Shown here: piece by piece, positions 45,710 to 56,254 of the stretch
Layout of the letters: each line of letters opens with the position of its first letter
How positions within the stretch are numbered: the first letter of the stretch is position 1
Origin: Streptomyces seoulensis
Lineage (GTDB): Bacteria; Actinomycetota; Actinomycetes; Streptomycetales; Streptomycetaceae
NCBI RefSeq assembly: GCF_022846655.1
Contig: NZ_AP025667.1
Location: forward strand, 2,207,001-2,271,000
Length of the DNA stretch: 64,000 bases
Direction: 5' to 3'
Translations under genes and position numbers: made by a program
Notes under the pieces: generated by a model
Told to the model about the DNA's origin: nothing
The model's database searches: none
Seen by the model: the letters and a program-made list of their open reading frames with translations, nothing else

Positions 45710-47857
45710 GTGAGCAGCGAGAACGGGCCGGGGGACGGCGGGGCCGAGGGACCGGCGCCGGAGCAGCTCGCGCTCATCCGGGAGAGCGTGCGCGAGGCCG
45801 ACGTACCCCGGGCCAAGCCGCGCACCTGGCGGGGTGCGGCGCTGGCCAAGGACCGGCCCGTCGCCCGGGTGCTCGTCGACAAGGGCGTCCTCCACCTCGA
45901 CCGCTACTTCGACTACGCCGTGCCCGAGGAGATGGACGCCGACGCGCAGCCCGGCGTGCGGGTCCGGGTGCGGTTCGGCGCCGGCCGGCACCGGGTGCGC
46001 GACGGACGCCGCGAGGGCGGCGGCCTCATCGACGGCTTCCTGATCGAACGGCGGGCCGAGTCCGACTACTCAGGGCCGCTGGCCGCCCTCGCGGCGGTCG
46101 TCTCCCCGGAGCCGGTGCTCGGCGAGGAACTCCTCGGTCTCGCCCGCGCCGTCGCCGACCGGTACGCGGGCAGCCTCGCCGACGTGCTGCAACTGGCCGT
46201 ACCGCCGCGCAGCGCCCGTGCCGAGCGCCGCGCCTCCCCGGAGCCGCTGCCCGCGCCCCCCGCCCCGGAGGCGGGCACCTGGGCGCGTTACGAGCACGGT
46301 CCCGCCTTCCTCGACGCCCTGGCCTCCGGCGGCTCGCCCCGAGCGGTGTGGAACACCCTGCCGGGGCCCGAGTGGAGCGAGGAACTGGCCCGTGCCGTCG
46401 CCGCCACCCTCGCCTCGGGACGCGGCGCGCTGGTCGTCGTCCCCGACGGGCGGGCCGCCGCGCGGGTCGACGCCGCGCTGACCGCGCTGCTCGGCGAGGG
46501 CCACCACGCGCTGCTCACCGCCGACGCCGGGCCCGAGAAGCGGTACGCGCAGTGGCTCGCGGTGCGGCGCGGTTCCGTACGGGCGGTCGTCGGCACCCGG
46601 GCCGCCATGTTCGCGCCGGTGCGGGACCTGGGGCTCGTGGCCATCTGGGACGACGGCGACGACAGCCACAGCGAACAGCACGCACCCCAGCCGCACGCCC
46701 GCGACGTCCTGCTGCTGCGGGCCTCGCTGGACAAGTGCGCCTTCCTGGTGGGTGGTCGGAGCTGCACGGTGGAGGCCGCGCAACTCGTCGAGAGCGGATG
46801 GGCGCGGCCCCTGACCGCCGGACGCGACCAGGTCCGCCGGGCCGCGCCACTGGTGCGGACCGTCGGCGACGGCGACCTCGCGCGCGACGAGGCCGCCCGC
46901 GCCGCCCGCCTGCCCAGCCTCGCCTGGCAGGCGGTCAGGGAAGGCCTCAAGAGCGGCCCGGTGCTGGTGCAGGTGCCCCGGCGCGGGTACGTGCCGCGCC
47001 TGGCCTGCGCCCAGTGCCGGGCACCCGCGCGCTGCGCGCACTGCGCCGGGCCGCTCCAGGCGCAGGACGCCGGGGCGCTGCGCTGCGAGTGGTGCGGGCG
47101 CCAGGAGCACTCCTGGCACTGCCCCGAGTGCGGCGGCTTCCGGCTGCGCGCCCAGGTGGTCGGAGCGCGCCGGACGGCGGAGGAGCTGGGGCGGGCGTTT
47201 CCCGCCGTGCCAGTGCGCACCTCCGGCCGCGAGCACGTGCTCGACACCGTGCCGGACGCCCCCGCGCTGGTCGTGAGCACACCGGGCGCCGAACCGGTCG
47301 CCGAGGGCGGTTACGCGGCCGCGCTGCTGCTCGACGGCTGGGCCATGCTCGGACGGCCCGACCTGCGCTCCGGCGAGGACGCGCTGCGCCGGTGGATCGC
47401 GGCGGCGGCGCTGGTACGGCCGCAGGGCGCGGGCGGGACCGTGGTGGTCGTGGCCGAACCGACGCTGCGGCCCGTGCAGGCGCTGGTGCGCTGGGACCCC
47501 GTCGGGTTCGCGGTGCGCGAGCTGGCCGAGCGGGCCGAACTGGGCTTCCCTCCGGTGTCCCGGATGGCGGCCGTGTCCGGGACGCCCGAGGCGGTCGCCG
47601 AGTTCCTCGCCGCCGTCGAATCGCCCCCGGACGCCGAGGTGCTCGGCCCGGTACCGCTGCCCCCGACCCTCCCCGGCCGGCCGCGCAGGCCCGGCGCGCC
47701 CCCGCCGGGGGAGCAGTGGGAACGCGCGCTGATCCGGGTGCCGCCGGGCAGCGGCTCCGCCCTGGCCGCCGCCCTCAAGACGGCCCAGGCGGCCCGCATG
47801 GCCCGCGGCAGCGCGGAACCGGTACGGGTGCGGATCGACCCGCCGGACATCGGCTGA
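45710..47857 (+). CDS. priA: Primosomal protein N' (PriA), helicase motifs degenerate
   Basis: PriA reloads the replisome at collapsed forks. The 715-residue protein has the N-terminal 3'-DNA-binding domain (ARVLVDKGVLHLDRYFDYAV) and a zinc region with eight cysteines (CAQC, CAHC, CEWC, CPEC at about 431-480). It also has a C-terminal primosome domain (ELAERAELGFPPVSRMAAV). The helicase P-loop is gone: where VTGSGKT is expected the sequence reads LPGPEWS. The DEEH box reads WDDGDDSH. This ATPase-defective form is also found in other actinobacteria. The GTG start lies just after a damage-type promoter. Confidence 0.92.
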   Translation: MSSENGPGDGGAEGPAPEQLALIRESVREADVPRAKPRTWRGAALAKDRPVARVLVDKGVLHLDRYFDYAVPEEMDADAQPGVRVRVRFGAGRHRVRDGRREGGGLIDGFLIERRAESDYSGPLAALAAVVSPEPVLGEELLGLARAVADRYAGSLADVLQLAVPPRSARAERRASPEPLPAPPAPEAGTWARYEHGPAFLDALASGGSPRAVWNTLPGPEWSEELARAVAATLASGRGALVVVPDGRAAARVDAALTALLGEGHHALLTADAGPEKRYAQWLAVRRGSVRAVVGTRAAMFAPVRDLGLVAIWDDGDDSHSEQHAPQPHARDVLLLRASLDKCAFLVGGRSCTVEAAQLVESGWARPLTAGRDQVRRAAPLVRTVGDGDLARDEAARAARLPSLAWQAVREGLKSGPVLVQVPRRGYVPRLACAQCRAPARCAHCAGPLQAQDAGALRCEWCGRQEHSWHCPECGGFRLRAQVVGARRTAEELGRAFPAVPVRTSGREHVLDTVPDAPALVVSTPGAEPVAEGGYAAALLLDGWAMLGRPDLRSGEDALRRWIAAAALVRPQGAGGTVVVVAEPTLRPVQALVRWDPVGFAVRELAERAELGFPPVSRMAAVSGTPEAVAEFLAAVESPPDAEVLGPVPLPPTLPGRPRRPGAPPPGEQWERALIRVPPGSGSALAAALKTAQAARMARGSAEPVRVRIDPPDIG

Positions 47858-47878
47858 GACGTCGTCCGGGTGCACGAA

Positions 47879-47908
47879 CGCCCTCCCGGTCGGGTGGCCG
47901 GGAGGGCG
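47879..47908. terminator. Bidirectional terminator, priA / HTH gene
   Basis: An 11-bp inverted repeat (cgccctcccgg / ccgggagggcg) with loop tcgggtgg lies between two convergent genes. Confidence 0.8.
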
Positions 47909-47922
47909 GGGCGGGGCTCGGA

Positions 47923-48753
<831 letters not shown>

Positions 48754-49686
48754 ATGAAGCTCGTCTTCGCCGGTACCCCCGAGGTCGCCGTTCCCGCCCT
48801 GGACGCTCTGATCGCCTCCGGGCGGCACGAGGTGGCCGCCGTCGTCACGCGGCCCGACGCGCCCGCCGGGCGGGGCCGCAGGCTGGTCGCCTCGCCCGTG
48901 GCCGAGCGGGCGGAGGAGGCCGGCATCGAGGTGCTGAAGCCGGCCCGCCCGCGTGACCCCGAATTCCTGGAGCGGCTGAAGGAGATCGGCCCGGACTGCT
49001 GCCCGGTCGTCGCCTACGGCGCCCTGCTGCCCCGCGTCGCCCTCGACATCCCCGCCCACGGCTGGGTCAACCTGCACTTCTCCCTGCTGCCCGCCTGGCG
49101 CGGGGCCGCGCCCGTGCAGCACTCGATCATGTCGGGCGACCAGATCACCGGCGCCTCCACCTTCCTCATCGAGGAGGGCCTGGACTCCGGCCCGGTCTAC
49201 GGCACCGTCACCGAGGAGATCCGCCCCACCGACACCAGCGGCGACCTGCTCACCCGGCTCGCCCTCGCGGGTTCCGGGCTGCTCGTGGCCACCATGGACG
49301 GCATCGAGGACGGCGCCCTGAAGGCCGTACCGCAGCCCGCCGAGGGCATCACCCTCGCGCCGAAGATCACGGTCGAGGACGCCAAGGCGGACTGGGCGGC
49401 GCCCGCGCTGCGCGTCGACCGGCTGGTGCGCGGCTGCACGCCCGCCCCCGGCGCGTGGACCGTTTTCCGGGGCGAGCGGCTGAAGCTGGTCCACGTCACC
49501 CCCGTGCCCGAGCGCACCGACCTCGCGCCCGGACAGCTCGCCATCGGCAAGAACAGCGTGCACGTGGGCACCGGCTCGTACGCCGTCGAGCTGCTGTGGG
49601 TGCAGGCCCAGGGCAAGAAGCCGATGCGCGCCGCCGACTGGGCGCGCGGGGCGCGCATCGCCGAGGGCGAGACGCTCGGCGGCTGA
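48754..49686 (+). CDS. fmt: Methionyl-tRNA formyltransferase
   Basis: Fmt formylates initiator Met-tRNA. The 310-residue protein begins [18 protein letters not shown]. It holds the formyl-folate motif [18 protein letters not shown], which includes the catalytic Asn-His pair. The catalytic Asp is in EEGLDSGPV, and a C-terminal tRNA-binding domain is present. The ATG follows agaggctcgatcccgcc. rsmB follows 80 bases later, a common fmt-rsmB pairing. Confidence 0.97.
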   Translation: MKLVFAGTPEVAVPALDALIASGRHEVAAVVTRPDAPAGRGRRLVASPVAERAEEAGIEVLKPARPRDPEFLERLKEIGPDCCPVVAYGALLPRVALDIPAHGWVNLHFSLLPAWRGAAPVQHSIMSGDQITGASTFLIEEGLDSGPVYGTVTEEIRPTDTSGDLLTRLALAGSGLLVATMDGIEDGALKAVPQPAEGITLAPKITVEDAKADWAAPALRVDRLVRGCTPAPGAWTVFRGERLKLVHVTPVPERTDLAPGQLAIGKNSVHVGTGSYAVELLWVQAQGKKPMRAADWARGARIAEGETLGG

Positions 49687-49766
49687 CACCCCGCGAGTGG
49701 GGGGTGACGATTCACCGACGTACGCTGGTGATCGCACCCCCCTCTGCAATCCGGAGCACCTTTCTC

Positions 49767-51185
49767 GTGAGCGAGCAGTCCCGTCGGCCGCACCGGCCCG
49801 CCAAGCCCTACCGGCGCCCCCAGAAGGACCCCGTCCGCGTCCTCGCCTTCGACGCGCTGCGCGCGGTGGACGAACGGGACGCCTACGCCAACCTCGTGCT
49901 GCCCCCGCTGCTGCGCAAGGCGCGGGAGAACGGCGACTTCGACGCGCGGGACGCCGCCCTCGCCACCGAGCTGGTGTACGGCACGCTGCGCCGCCAGGGC
50001 ACGTACGACGCGATCATCGCCAGTTGCATCGACCGGCCGCTGCGCGAGGTGGACCCGCCGGTGCTCGACGTGCTGAGCCTGGGCGCGCACCAGTTGCTCG
50101 GGACCCGCATCCCCACCCACGCCGCCGTGTCGGCCTCGGTCGAACTGGCCCGCGTGGTGCTCGGCGACGGGCGGGCCAAGTTCGTCAACGCCGTGCTGCG
50201 CAAGATCGCCCAGCACGACCTGGACGGCTGGCTGGAGCAGGTAGCGCCGCCCTACGACGAGGACCCCGAGGACCACCTCGCCGTCGTCCACTCCCACCCC
50301 CGCTGGGTCGTCTCCGCGCTGTGGGACTCCCTCGGCGGCGGCCGCGCGGGCATCGAGGAACTGCTCGCGGCGGACAACGAACGGCCCGAGGTCACCCTCG
50401 TCGCGCGGCCCGGCCGGTCCACCGCCGAGGAACTGCTGACCGAGGACGCCGCCGTGGCCGGTAGCTGGTCGCCGTACGCGGTGCGGCTGACCGAGGGCGG
50501 CGAGCCGGGCGCGGTCGAGGCCGTGCGCGAGGGGCGGGCCGGTGTGCAGGACGAGGGCAGTCAGCTCGTCGCCCTCGCCCTCGCCAACGCGCCCCTCGAC
50601 GGCCCCGACGAGAAGTGGCTCGACGGCTGTGCCGGCCCCGGCGGCAAGGCCGCGCTGCTGGCCGCCCTCGCCGCCGAGCGCGGCGCCACGCTCCTCGCCT
50701 CCGAGAAGCAGCCGCACCGCGCGGGCCTGGTGGCCAAGGCCCTGGCGGGCAACCCCGGCCCGTACCAGGTGATCACCGCCGACGGCACCCGTCCGCCGTG
50801 GCGCCGCGGCACCTTCGACCGAGTGCTGATGGACGTCCCCTGCACCGGCCTGGGCGCGCTGCGCCGCCGTCCCGAGGCCCGCTGGCGCCGCCGCCCCGAG
50901 GACCTCGAGAACTTCGCCCCGGTCCAGCGCGGCCTGCTCCGCACCGCCCTGGAGTCCGTCCGCGTCGGCGGAGTGGTCGGCTACGCGACCTGCTCCCCGC
51001 ACCTCGCGGAGACCCGGGCGGTGGTGGCCGACCTCCTCAAGGAACACCCCGAAGCCGAACTGATCGACGCCCGCCCCCTCCTCCCCGGCGTCCCCGACCT
51101 CGGCGAGGGCCCCGACATCCAGCTCTGGCCCCACATCCACGGCACGGACGCGATGTACCTGGCCCTGATCCGCCGCACGGCGTGA
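49767..51185 (+). CDS. rsmB: 16S rRNA m5C967 methyltransferase RsmB (RsmB/NOP family)
   Basis: RsmB methylates cytosine in 16S rRNA. The 472-residue protein has an N-terminal NusB-like domain (VRVLAFDALRAVDERDAYANL) and a C-terminal Rossmann methyltransferase. The SAM site is CAGPGGKAALLAAL, the two conserved cysteines are in MDVPCTGLGALRRRPE and YATCSPHLAET. The GTG start at 49767 follows ccggagcacc; a longer reading of the frame runs back into fmt and is rejected. It is probably cotranscribed with fmt. Confidence 0.95.
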   Translation: MSEQSRRPHRPAKPYRRPQKDPVRVLAFDALRAVDERDAYANLVLPPLLRKARENGDFDARDAALATELVYGTLRRQGTYDAIIASCIDRPLREVDPPVLDVLSLGAHQLLGTRIPTHAAVSASVELARVVLGDGRAKFVNAVLRKIAQHDLDGWLEQVAPPYDEDPEDHLAVVHSHPRWVVSALWDSLGGGRAGIEELLAADNERPEVTLVARPGRSTAEELLTEDAAVAGSWSPYAVRLTEGGEPGAVEAVREGRAGVQDEGSQLVALALANAPLDGPDEKWLDGCAGPGGKAALLAALAAERGATLLASEKQPHRAGLVAKALAGNPGPYQVITADGTRPPWRRGTFDRVLMDVPCTGLGALRRRPEARWRRRPEDLENFAPVQRGLLRTALESVRVGGVVGYATCSPHLAETRAVVADLLKEHPEAELIDARPLLPGVPDLGEGPDIQLWPHIHGTDAMYLALIRRTA

Positions 51186-51225
51186 GGAGTCCGGGGCACC
51201 TCTGAACCCCCTCCAGGGCAGCCGA

Positions 51226-51285
51226 CCCAGGGGCGCGGGGAACTGCGCGAACAACCCCCACCGGGCCGGCACCCGAAGAACAACC
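51226..51285 (+). repeat. Streptomyces dispersed intergenic repeat (aggggcgcggggaactgcgcga type)
   Basis: The rsmB-rpe gap contains the motif ccaggggcgcggggaact followed by gcgcgaacaacccccacc and a C/A-rich tail. I recognise this as a very abundant short intergenic element in many Streptomyces genomes, usually found just after a stop codon. gcgcggggaactgcgc can fold into a small hairpin. Origin and function are unclear. Boundaries are approximate. Confidence 0.7.
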
Positions 51286-51340
51286 GCACCTCCGACGGCC
51301 CGACGCCGCTCCCCCCGGAGGGGCATGGCAGGCTTGGCAC

Positions 51341-52027
51341 ATGGCCGCGCAGATCAACCCCAGCATCCTGTCCGCAGACTTCGCCCGCCTCGCCGACGAC
51401 GCGAAGGCGGTCGAGGGTGCCGACTGGCTCCATGTCGACGTCATGGACAACCACTTCGTCCCGAATCTCACCCTCGGTACCCCGGTCGTGGAGTCCCTGG
51501 CCCGCGCCACGGACATCCCGCTGGACTGCCACCTGATGATGGAGGACCCCGACCGCTGGGCCCCGCAGTACGTCGAGGCGGGCGCCTCCTCGGTGACCTT
51601 CCACGTCGAGGCCGCCCACGCCCCCATCCGGCTCGCCCGTGAGATCCGCGCGAAGGGCGCCCGCGCCGCCATGGCCCTCAAGCCCGCGACGCCGATCGAG
51701 GCGTACGAGGACATGCTCCCCGAGCTGGACATGCTGCTGATCATGACGGTCGAGCCGGGCTTCGGCGGGCAGGCGTTCCTCGACATCACGCTGCCCAAGA
51801 TCCGCCGCACCCGCGAGCTGATCGCCAAGCACGGCCTCCAGATGTGGCTGCAGGTCGACGGCGGTGTCTCGGCCGAGACGATCGAGCGGTGCGCGGAGGC
51901 CGGAGCGGACGTCTTCGTGGCCGGATCGGCCGTGTACGGGGCCGAGGACCCGGCCGAAGCGGTGCGCGCGCTGCGCGCGCAGGCGGACCGGGCGATCGCT
52001 GATTCGTCCTGGGCGTGCGGCCACTGA
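51341..52027 (+). CDS. rpe: Ribulose-phosphate 3-epimerase
   Basis: Rpe interconverts ribulose-5-P and xylulose-5-P in the pentose phosphate pathway. The 228-residue TIM-barrel has the metal and acid-base residues in [23 protein letters not shown] and [12 protein letters not shown]. The late QVDGGVS motif and the phosphate loop VAGSAVYG are also present. The gap before it carries the dispersed repeat and no obvious promoter. Confidence 0.96.
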   Translation: MAAQINPSILSADFARLADDAKAVEGADWLHVDVMDNHFVPNLTLGTPVVESLARATDIPLDCHLMMEDPDRWAPQYVEAGASSVTFHVEAAHAPIRLAREIRAKGARAAMALKPATPIEAYEDMLPELDMLLIMTVEPGFGGQAFLDITLPKIRRTRELIAKHGLQMWLQVDGGVSAETIERCAEAGADVFVAGSAVYGAEDPAEAVRALRAQADRAIADSSWACGH

Positions 52028-52141
52028 GCCACGCCGAGGTGAACGGTTGAGAGAAGGCCACCCATCAGGGCGGATCCGCGGCTTCGGATCTGCGAGGATG
52101 AACGCCGAATCCAGAGTGTGAACAGCAGTGAGGAGATCGCC

Positions 52142-53161
52142 GTGTCGGGTATGTCGGCGGGCCGGTCAGCCATGCGGATGGGGCCCGCTGAGCTGGTGCA
52201 GGCGGCGGCCATGGCCCGCCGCTTCTACCTGGAGGGCAAGTCCAAGATCCAGATCGCGGAGGAGTTCGGCGTCAGCCGCTTCAAGGTGGCCCGGGTCCTG
52301 GAGACCGCTCTCGAACGGGATCTCGTACGCATCGAGATCCGCGTCCCGGCCGAGCTGGACGCCGAGCGCTCGGACGCGCTCCGCGCCCGGTACGGCCTCA
52401 GACACGCCGTCGTGGTCGAGTCCCCGGCCGACGCCGAGGAGACCCCCGACCCGGAGAACCTGGGCGAGGTCGCCGCCGACCTGCTCGGTGAACTCGTCGA
52501 CGAGGGCGATGTCCTCGGCCTCGCCTGGGGCCGCTCCACCATCCACATGGCGGCCGCGCTCGACCGGCTGCCGCCGTGCACGGTGGTGCAGTTGACGGGC
52601 GTGTACGACGCCGGGACCGCCGAGCGCGGCTCGGTCGAGGCCGTCCGCCGCGCCGCCCAGGTGTCCGGCGGGGACGCCCATCCCATCTACGCGCCGATGC
52701 TGCTGCCGGACGAGGCCACCGCCGCCGCCCTGCGCAACCAGACCGGGATCGCCCGTGCCTTCGAGTACTTCGACAAGGTCACGGTCGCCTGCGTCTCCAT
52801 CGGCTCCTGGGAGCCGGGCATCTCCACGGTGCACGACATGCTCAGCGACGAGGAGCGCTCGCACTACGCCTCGCTCGGTGTCGCCGCCGAGATGTCCGCG
52901 CACCTCTTCGACGCCGAGGGCCGCCGGATCGGGCGGGACCTGGGAGAGCGGTGCATCACGGTCAAGACCGACCAACTGCGCCGCATCCCTGAGGTCGTGG
53001 CCATCGCGGGCGGCCAGCGCAAGGCGCCGGCCATCGACGCGGTGCTGCGGTCCGGGCTCGTCACCAGCCTGGTGACGGACACCTCGGCCGCGGACTACCT
53101 GCTCACCGCGGGTCCCGCGCCGAAGCCCGCCCTCAGCCGCGCCGACCCCGACGGGGTCTGA
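52142..53161 (+). CDS. SorC/DeoR-type sugar-binding transcriptional regulator
   Basis: The product is 339 residues. An N-terminal HTH (FYLEGKSKIQIAEEFGVSRFKVARVLETAL, at about 27-56) precedes a sugar-phosphate-binding domain of the SorC family (GLAWGRSTIHMAAAL, VVQLTGVYDAG, and later TVACVSIGSWEPG). The effector is probably a phosphorylated sugar. Its place directly after rpe suggests a pentose-phosphate signal, by inference. The GTG at 52142 is chosen because gaggag lies 6-7 bases upstream; the in-frame GTG at 52118 has no ribosome site. A hairpin follows the stop. Confidence 0.9.
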   Translation: MSGMSAGRSAMRMGPAELVQAAAMARRFYLEGKSKIQIAEEFGVSRFKVARVLETALERDLVRIEIRVPAELDAERSDALRARYGLRHAVVVESPADAEETPDPENLGEVAADLLGELVDEGDVLGLAWGRSTIHMAAALDRLPPCTVVQLTGVYDAGTAERGSVEAVRRAAQVSGGDAHPIYAPMLLPDEATAAALRNQTGIARAFEYFDKVTVACVSIGSWEPGISTVHDMLSDEERSHYASLGVAAEMSAHLFDAEGRRIGRDLGERCITVKTDQLRRIPEVVAIAGGQRKAPAIDAVLRSGLVTSLVTDTSAADYLLTAGPAPKPALSRADPDGV

Positions 53162-53191
53162 GGGACCCGGCGAGGCCTAAACCGGCGGAAC

Positions 53192-53219
53192 GCTGCCACG
53201 GCGGGCGGGCCGTGGCAGC
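53192..53219 (+). terminator. Intrinsic terminator before the RNase gene
   Basis: A perfect 11-bp inverted repeat (gctgccacggc / gccgtggcagc) with loop gggcgg lies 30 bases after the regulator stop and 10 bases before the RNase ATG. Confidence 0.75.
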
Positions 53220-53228
53220 ATCTGTGGC

Positions 53229-53696
53229 ATGCTGTCGCGGTTCGTCCCCAAGGTCCTCCTACGAGACAGAGGCCCGGCGCCCCTGCGCCTGTTCGCCGGT
53301 GTGCTGGCCGTCCTCGGTGTCCTGCTGGCCGGCTGTTCCGGGCCGGGTACGGTCACCGAGCCGCCGGCCGCTTCGCGCAAGGCGAGTCCCGCCGCCTCGG
53401 CCCCGGCCTGGGCCGCGGGCATGGCCGCCGTCCCCGAGTCCCGGCTGCCCGCCGAGGCCCGGCGGACCCTCGCCCTCATCGACGAGGGCGGCCCGTACCC
53501 GTACGGACGCGACGGGATCGTCTTCGGGAACTTCGAGGGGCATCTGCCGAAGCACCCGCGCGGCTACTACCACGAGTACACCGTGCCCACCCCAGGCTCC
53601 CGCGACCGGGGCGCCCGGCGCATCGTCACCGGGGACGGCGGGGAGTTCTACTACACCGATGATCACTACGACTCGTTCCGGGCGGTGCTGAGATGA
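53229..53696 (+). CDS. RNase Sa-like guanyl-specific ribonuclease, lipoprotein form
   Basis: The product is 155 residues. A lipoprotein signal ends at the lipobox LLAGC (C36), followed by a Pro/Ala/Ser linker. The ribonuclease domain (about 66-155) closely follows RNase Sa: PYGRDGIVFGN, YYHEYTV with catalytic E116, RGARRI with R130/R131 and TDDHYDSF with H146. It should cleave single-stranded RNA after G outside the membrane. The disulfide cysteines of RNase Sa are missing. A membrane-anchored form is unusual. The partner inhibitor gene overlaps its stop. Confidence 0.9.
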   Translation: MLSRFVPKVLLRDRGPAPLRLFAGVLAVLGVLLAGCSGPGTVTEPPAASRKASPAASAPAWAAGMAAVPESRLPAEARRTLALIDEGGPYPYGRDGIVFGNFEGHLPKHPRGYYHEYTVPTPGSRDRGARRIVTGDGGEFYYTDDHYDSFRAVLR

Positions 53697-54028
53697 GTGA
53701 ACAACTGGGGGACCGGTACGCGGTCACCCTCGACCTCGAGGGCGTCCGCGACAAGGCCGGACTGATGGACCGGGCCGCGAAGGCCCTGAGCCTGCCCGAC
53801 TGGTTCGGCCGCAACTGGGACGCCCTGCTGGACTCCCTCTCCGACACCACCGTCTGGCCCCCGGCCGCCGTCGAGAGCGGTCTGCTGGTCGTCGTACGGA
53901 ACTGGGAGCCGTTCGCCGAGTCGGCTCCGGACGAGTGGCGCATCGCGCGGGACGTGCTCTCCGAGGCGGCGGACCGCACCTCCTTCCTCGACGTCGTGCT
54001 CGCCCTTGGAGGAACCTCCGAGCTGTGA
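53693..54028 (+). CDS. Barstar-family ribonuclease inhibitor
   Basis: The product is 111 residues. The inhibitor helix LPDWFGRNWDALLDSLSD contains D43 and D47, equivalent to barstar D35 and D39, which plug the ribonuclease active site. The rest (LLVVVRNWEPFAES and FLDVVLALG) fits the barstar fold. It overlaps the RNase stop by ATGA, the arrangement of a toxin-immunity pair that protects the cytoplasm before export. No signal peptide is present, as expected for an inhibitor. Confidence 0.92.
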   Translation: MSEQLGDRYAVTLDLEGVRDKAGLMDRAAKALSLPDWFGRNWDALLDSLSDTTVWPPAAVESGLLVVVRNWEPFAESAPDEWRIARDVLSEAADRTSFLDVVLALGGTSEL

Positions 54029-55597
<1,569 letters not shown>

Positions 55598-55704
55598 CCT
55601 CGCGCACGCCTCCCACCTGGGAGGTCTCCGGGTGCGGGGACGGGCGGGGCTCGTGTTCTACTTCGTAGGAGAAGTGACCGTACCGAAGAAGTGAACCACC
55701 CCCT

Positions 55705-56157
55705 GTGCTGAACGATCTCGACGAACGCATCGTGCACGCCCTCGCCGAGGACGCCCGCCGCTCCTACGCGGACATCGGGCAACTGGTCGGCCTGTCCGCA
55801 CCCGCCGTGAAGCGGCGCGTGGACAGGCTGCGGGCCACCGGAGCCATCACCGGGTTCACCGTCCGGGTGGACCCGGCGGCCCTCGGCTGGGAGACGGAGG
55901 GGTACATCGAGATCTACTGCCGCAGCAACACCTCGCCGGAGACCATCCTGCGCGGTCTGGAGCGCTACCAGGAGGTCGTGGCCGCCTCCACCGTCACCGG
56001 GGACGCGGACGCCATCGCCCAGGTCTTCGCCTCCGACATGCGCCACTTCGAACGGGTCCTGGAGCGCATCGCCGGGGAGCCCTTCGTGGAGCGGACCAAG
56101 TCGGTGCTGGTGCTCTCGCCGCTGCTGCGGCGCTTCTCCTCGGGCGCTCCGGGCTGA
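55705..56157 (+). CDS. Lrp/AsnC-family transcriptional regulator
   Basis: The product is 150 residues. An N-terminal winged HTH (LNDLDERIVHALAEDARRSYADIGQLVGLSAPAVKRRVDRLRATGAI runs through about 1-48) is followed by a RAM-type effector domain. The pattern is typical of feast/famine regulators that respond to amino acids. The GTG start leaves the usual short N-terminus. It may respond to an amino-acid signal relevant to the amine oxidase 4.6 kb downstream, but nothing in the sequence proves the link. Confidence 0.92.
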   Translation: MLNDLDERIVHALAEDARRSYADIGQLVGLSAPAVKRRVDRLRATGAITGFTVRVDPAALGWETEGYIEIYCRSNTSPETILRGLERYQEVVAASTVTGDADAIAQVFASDMRHFERVLERIAGEPFVERTKSVLVLSPLLRRFSSGAPG

Positions 56158-56254
56158 CCGGGAGCCGGGCGACCTACGGTGACCATTGCGCTCCGCGGAG
56201 CGATCCCGTAGGTTGTCCGGCACTTTCTACCGACTGGTAACCGGCAGGTGATCC

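Noticed and set aside
56205..56240. A fourth TTGTC box, upstream of cvnA (ggttgtccggc)
   Set aside because: It has C where R is required and the spacing to TACCGA is 6 rather than 8, so it does not fit the damage motif.
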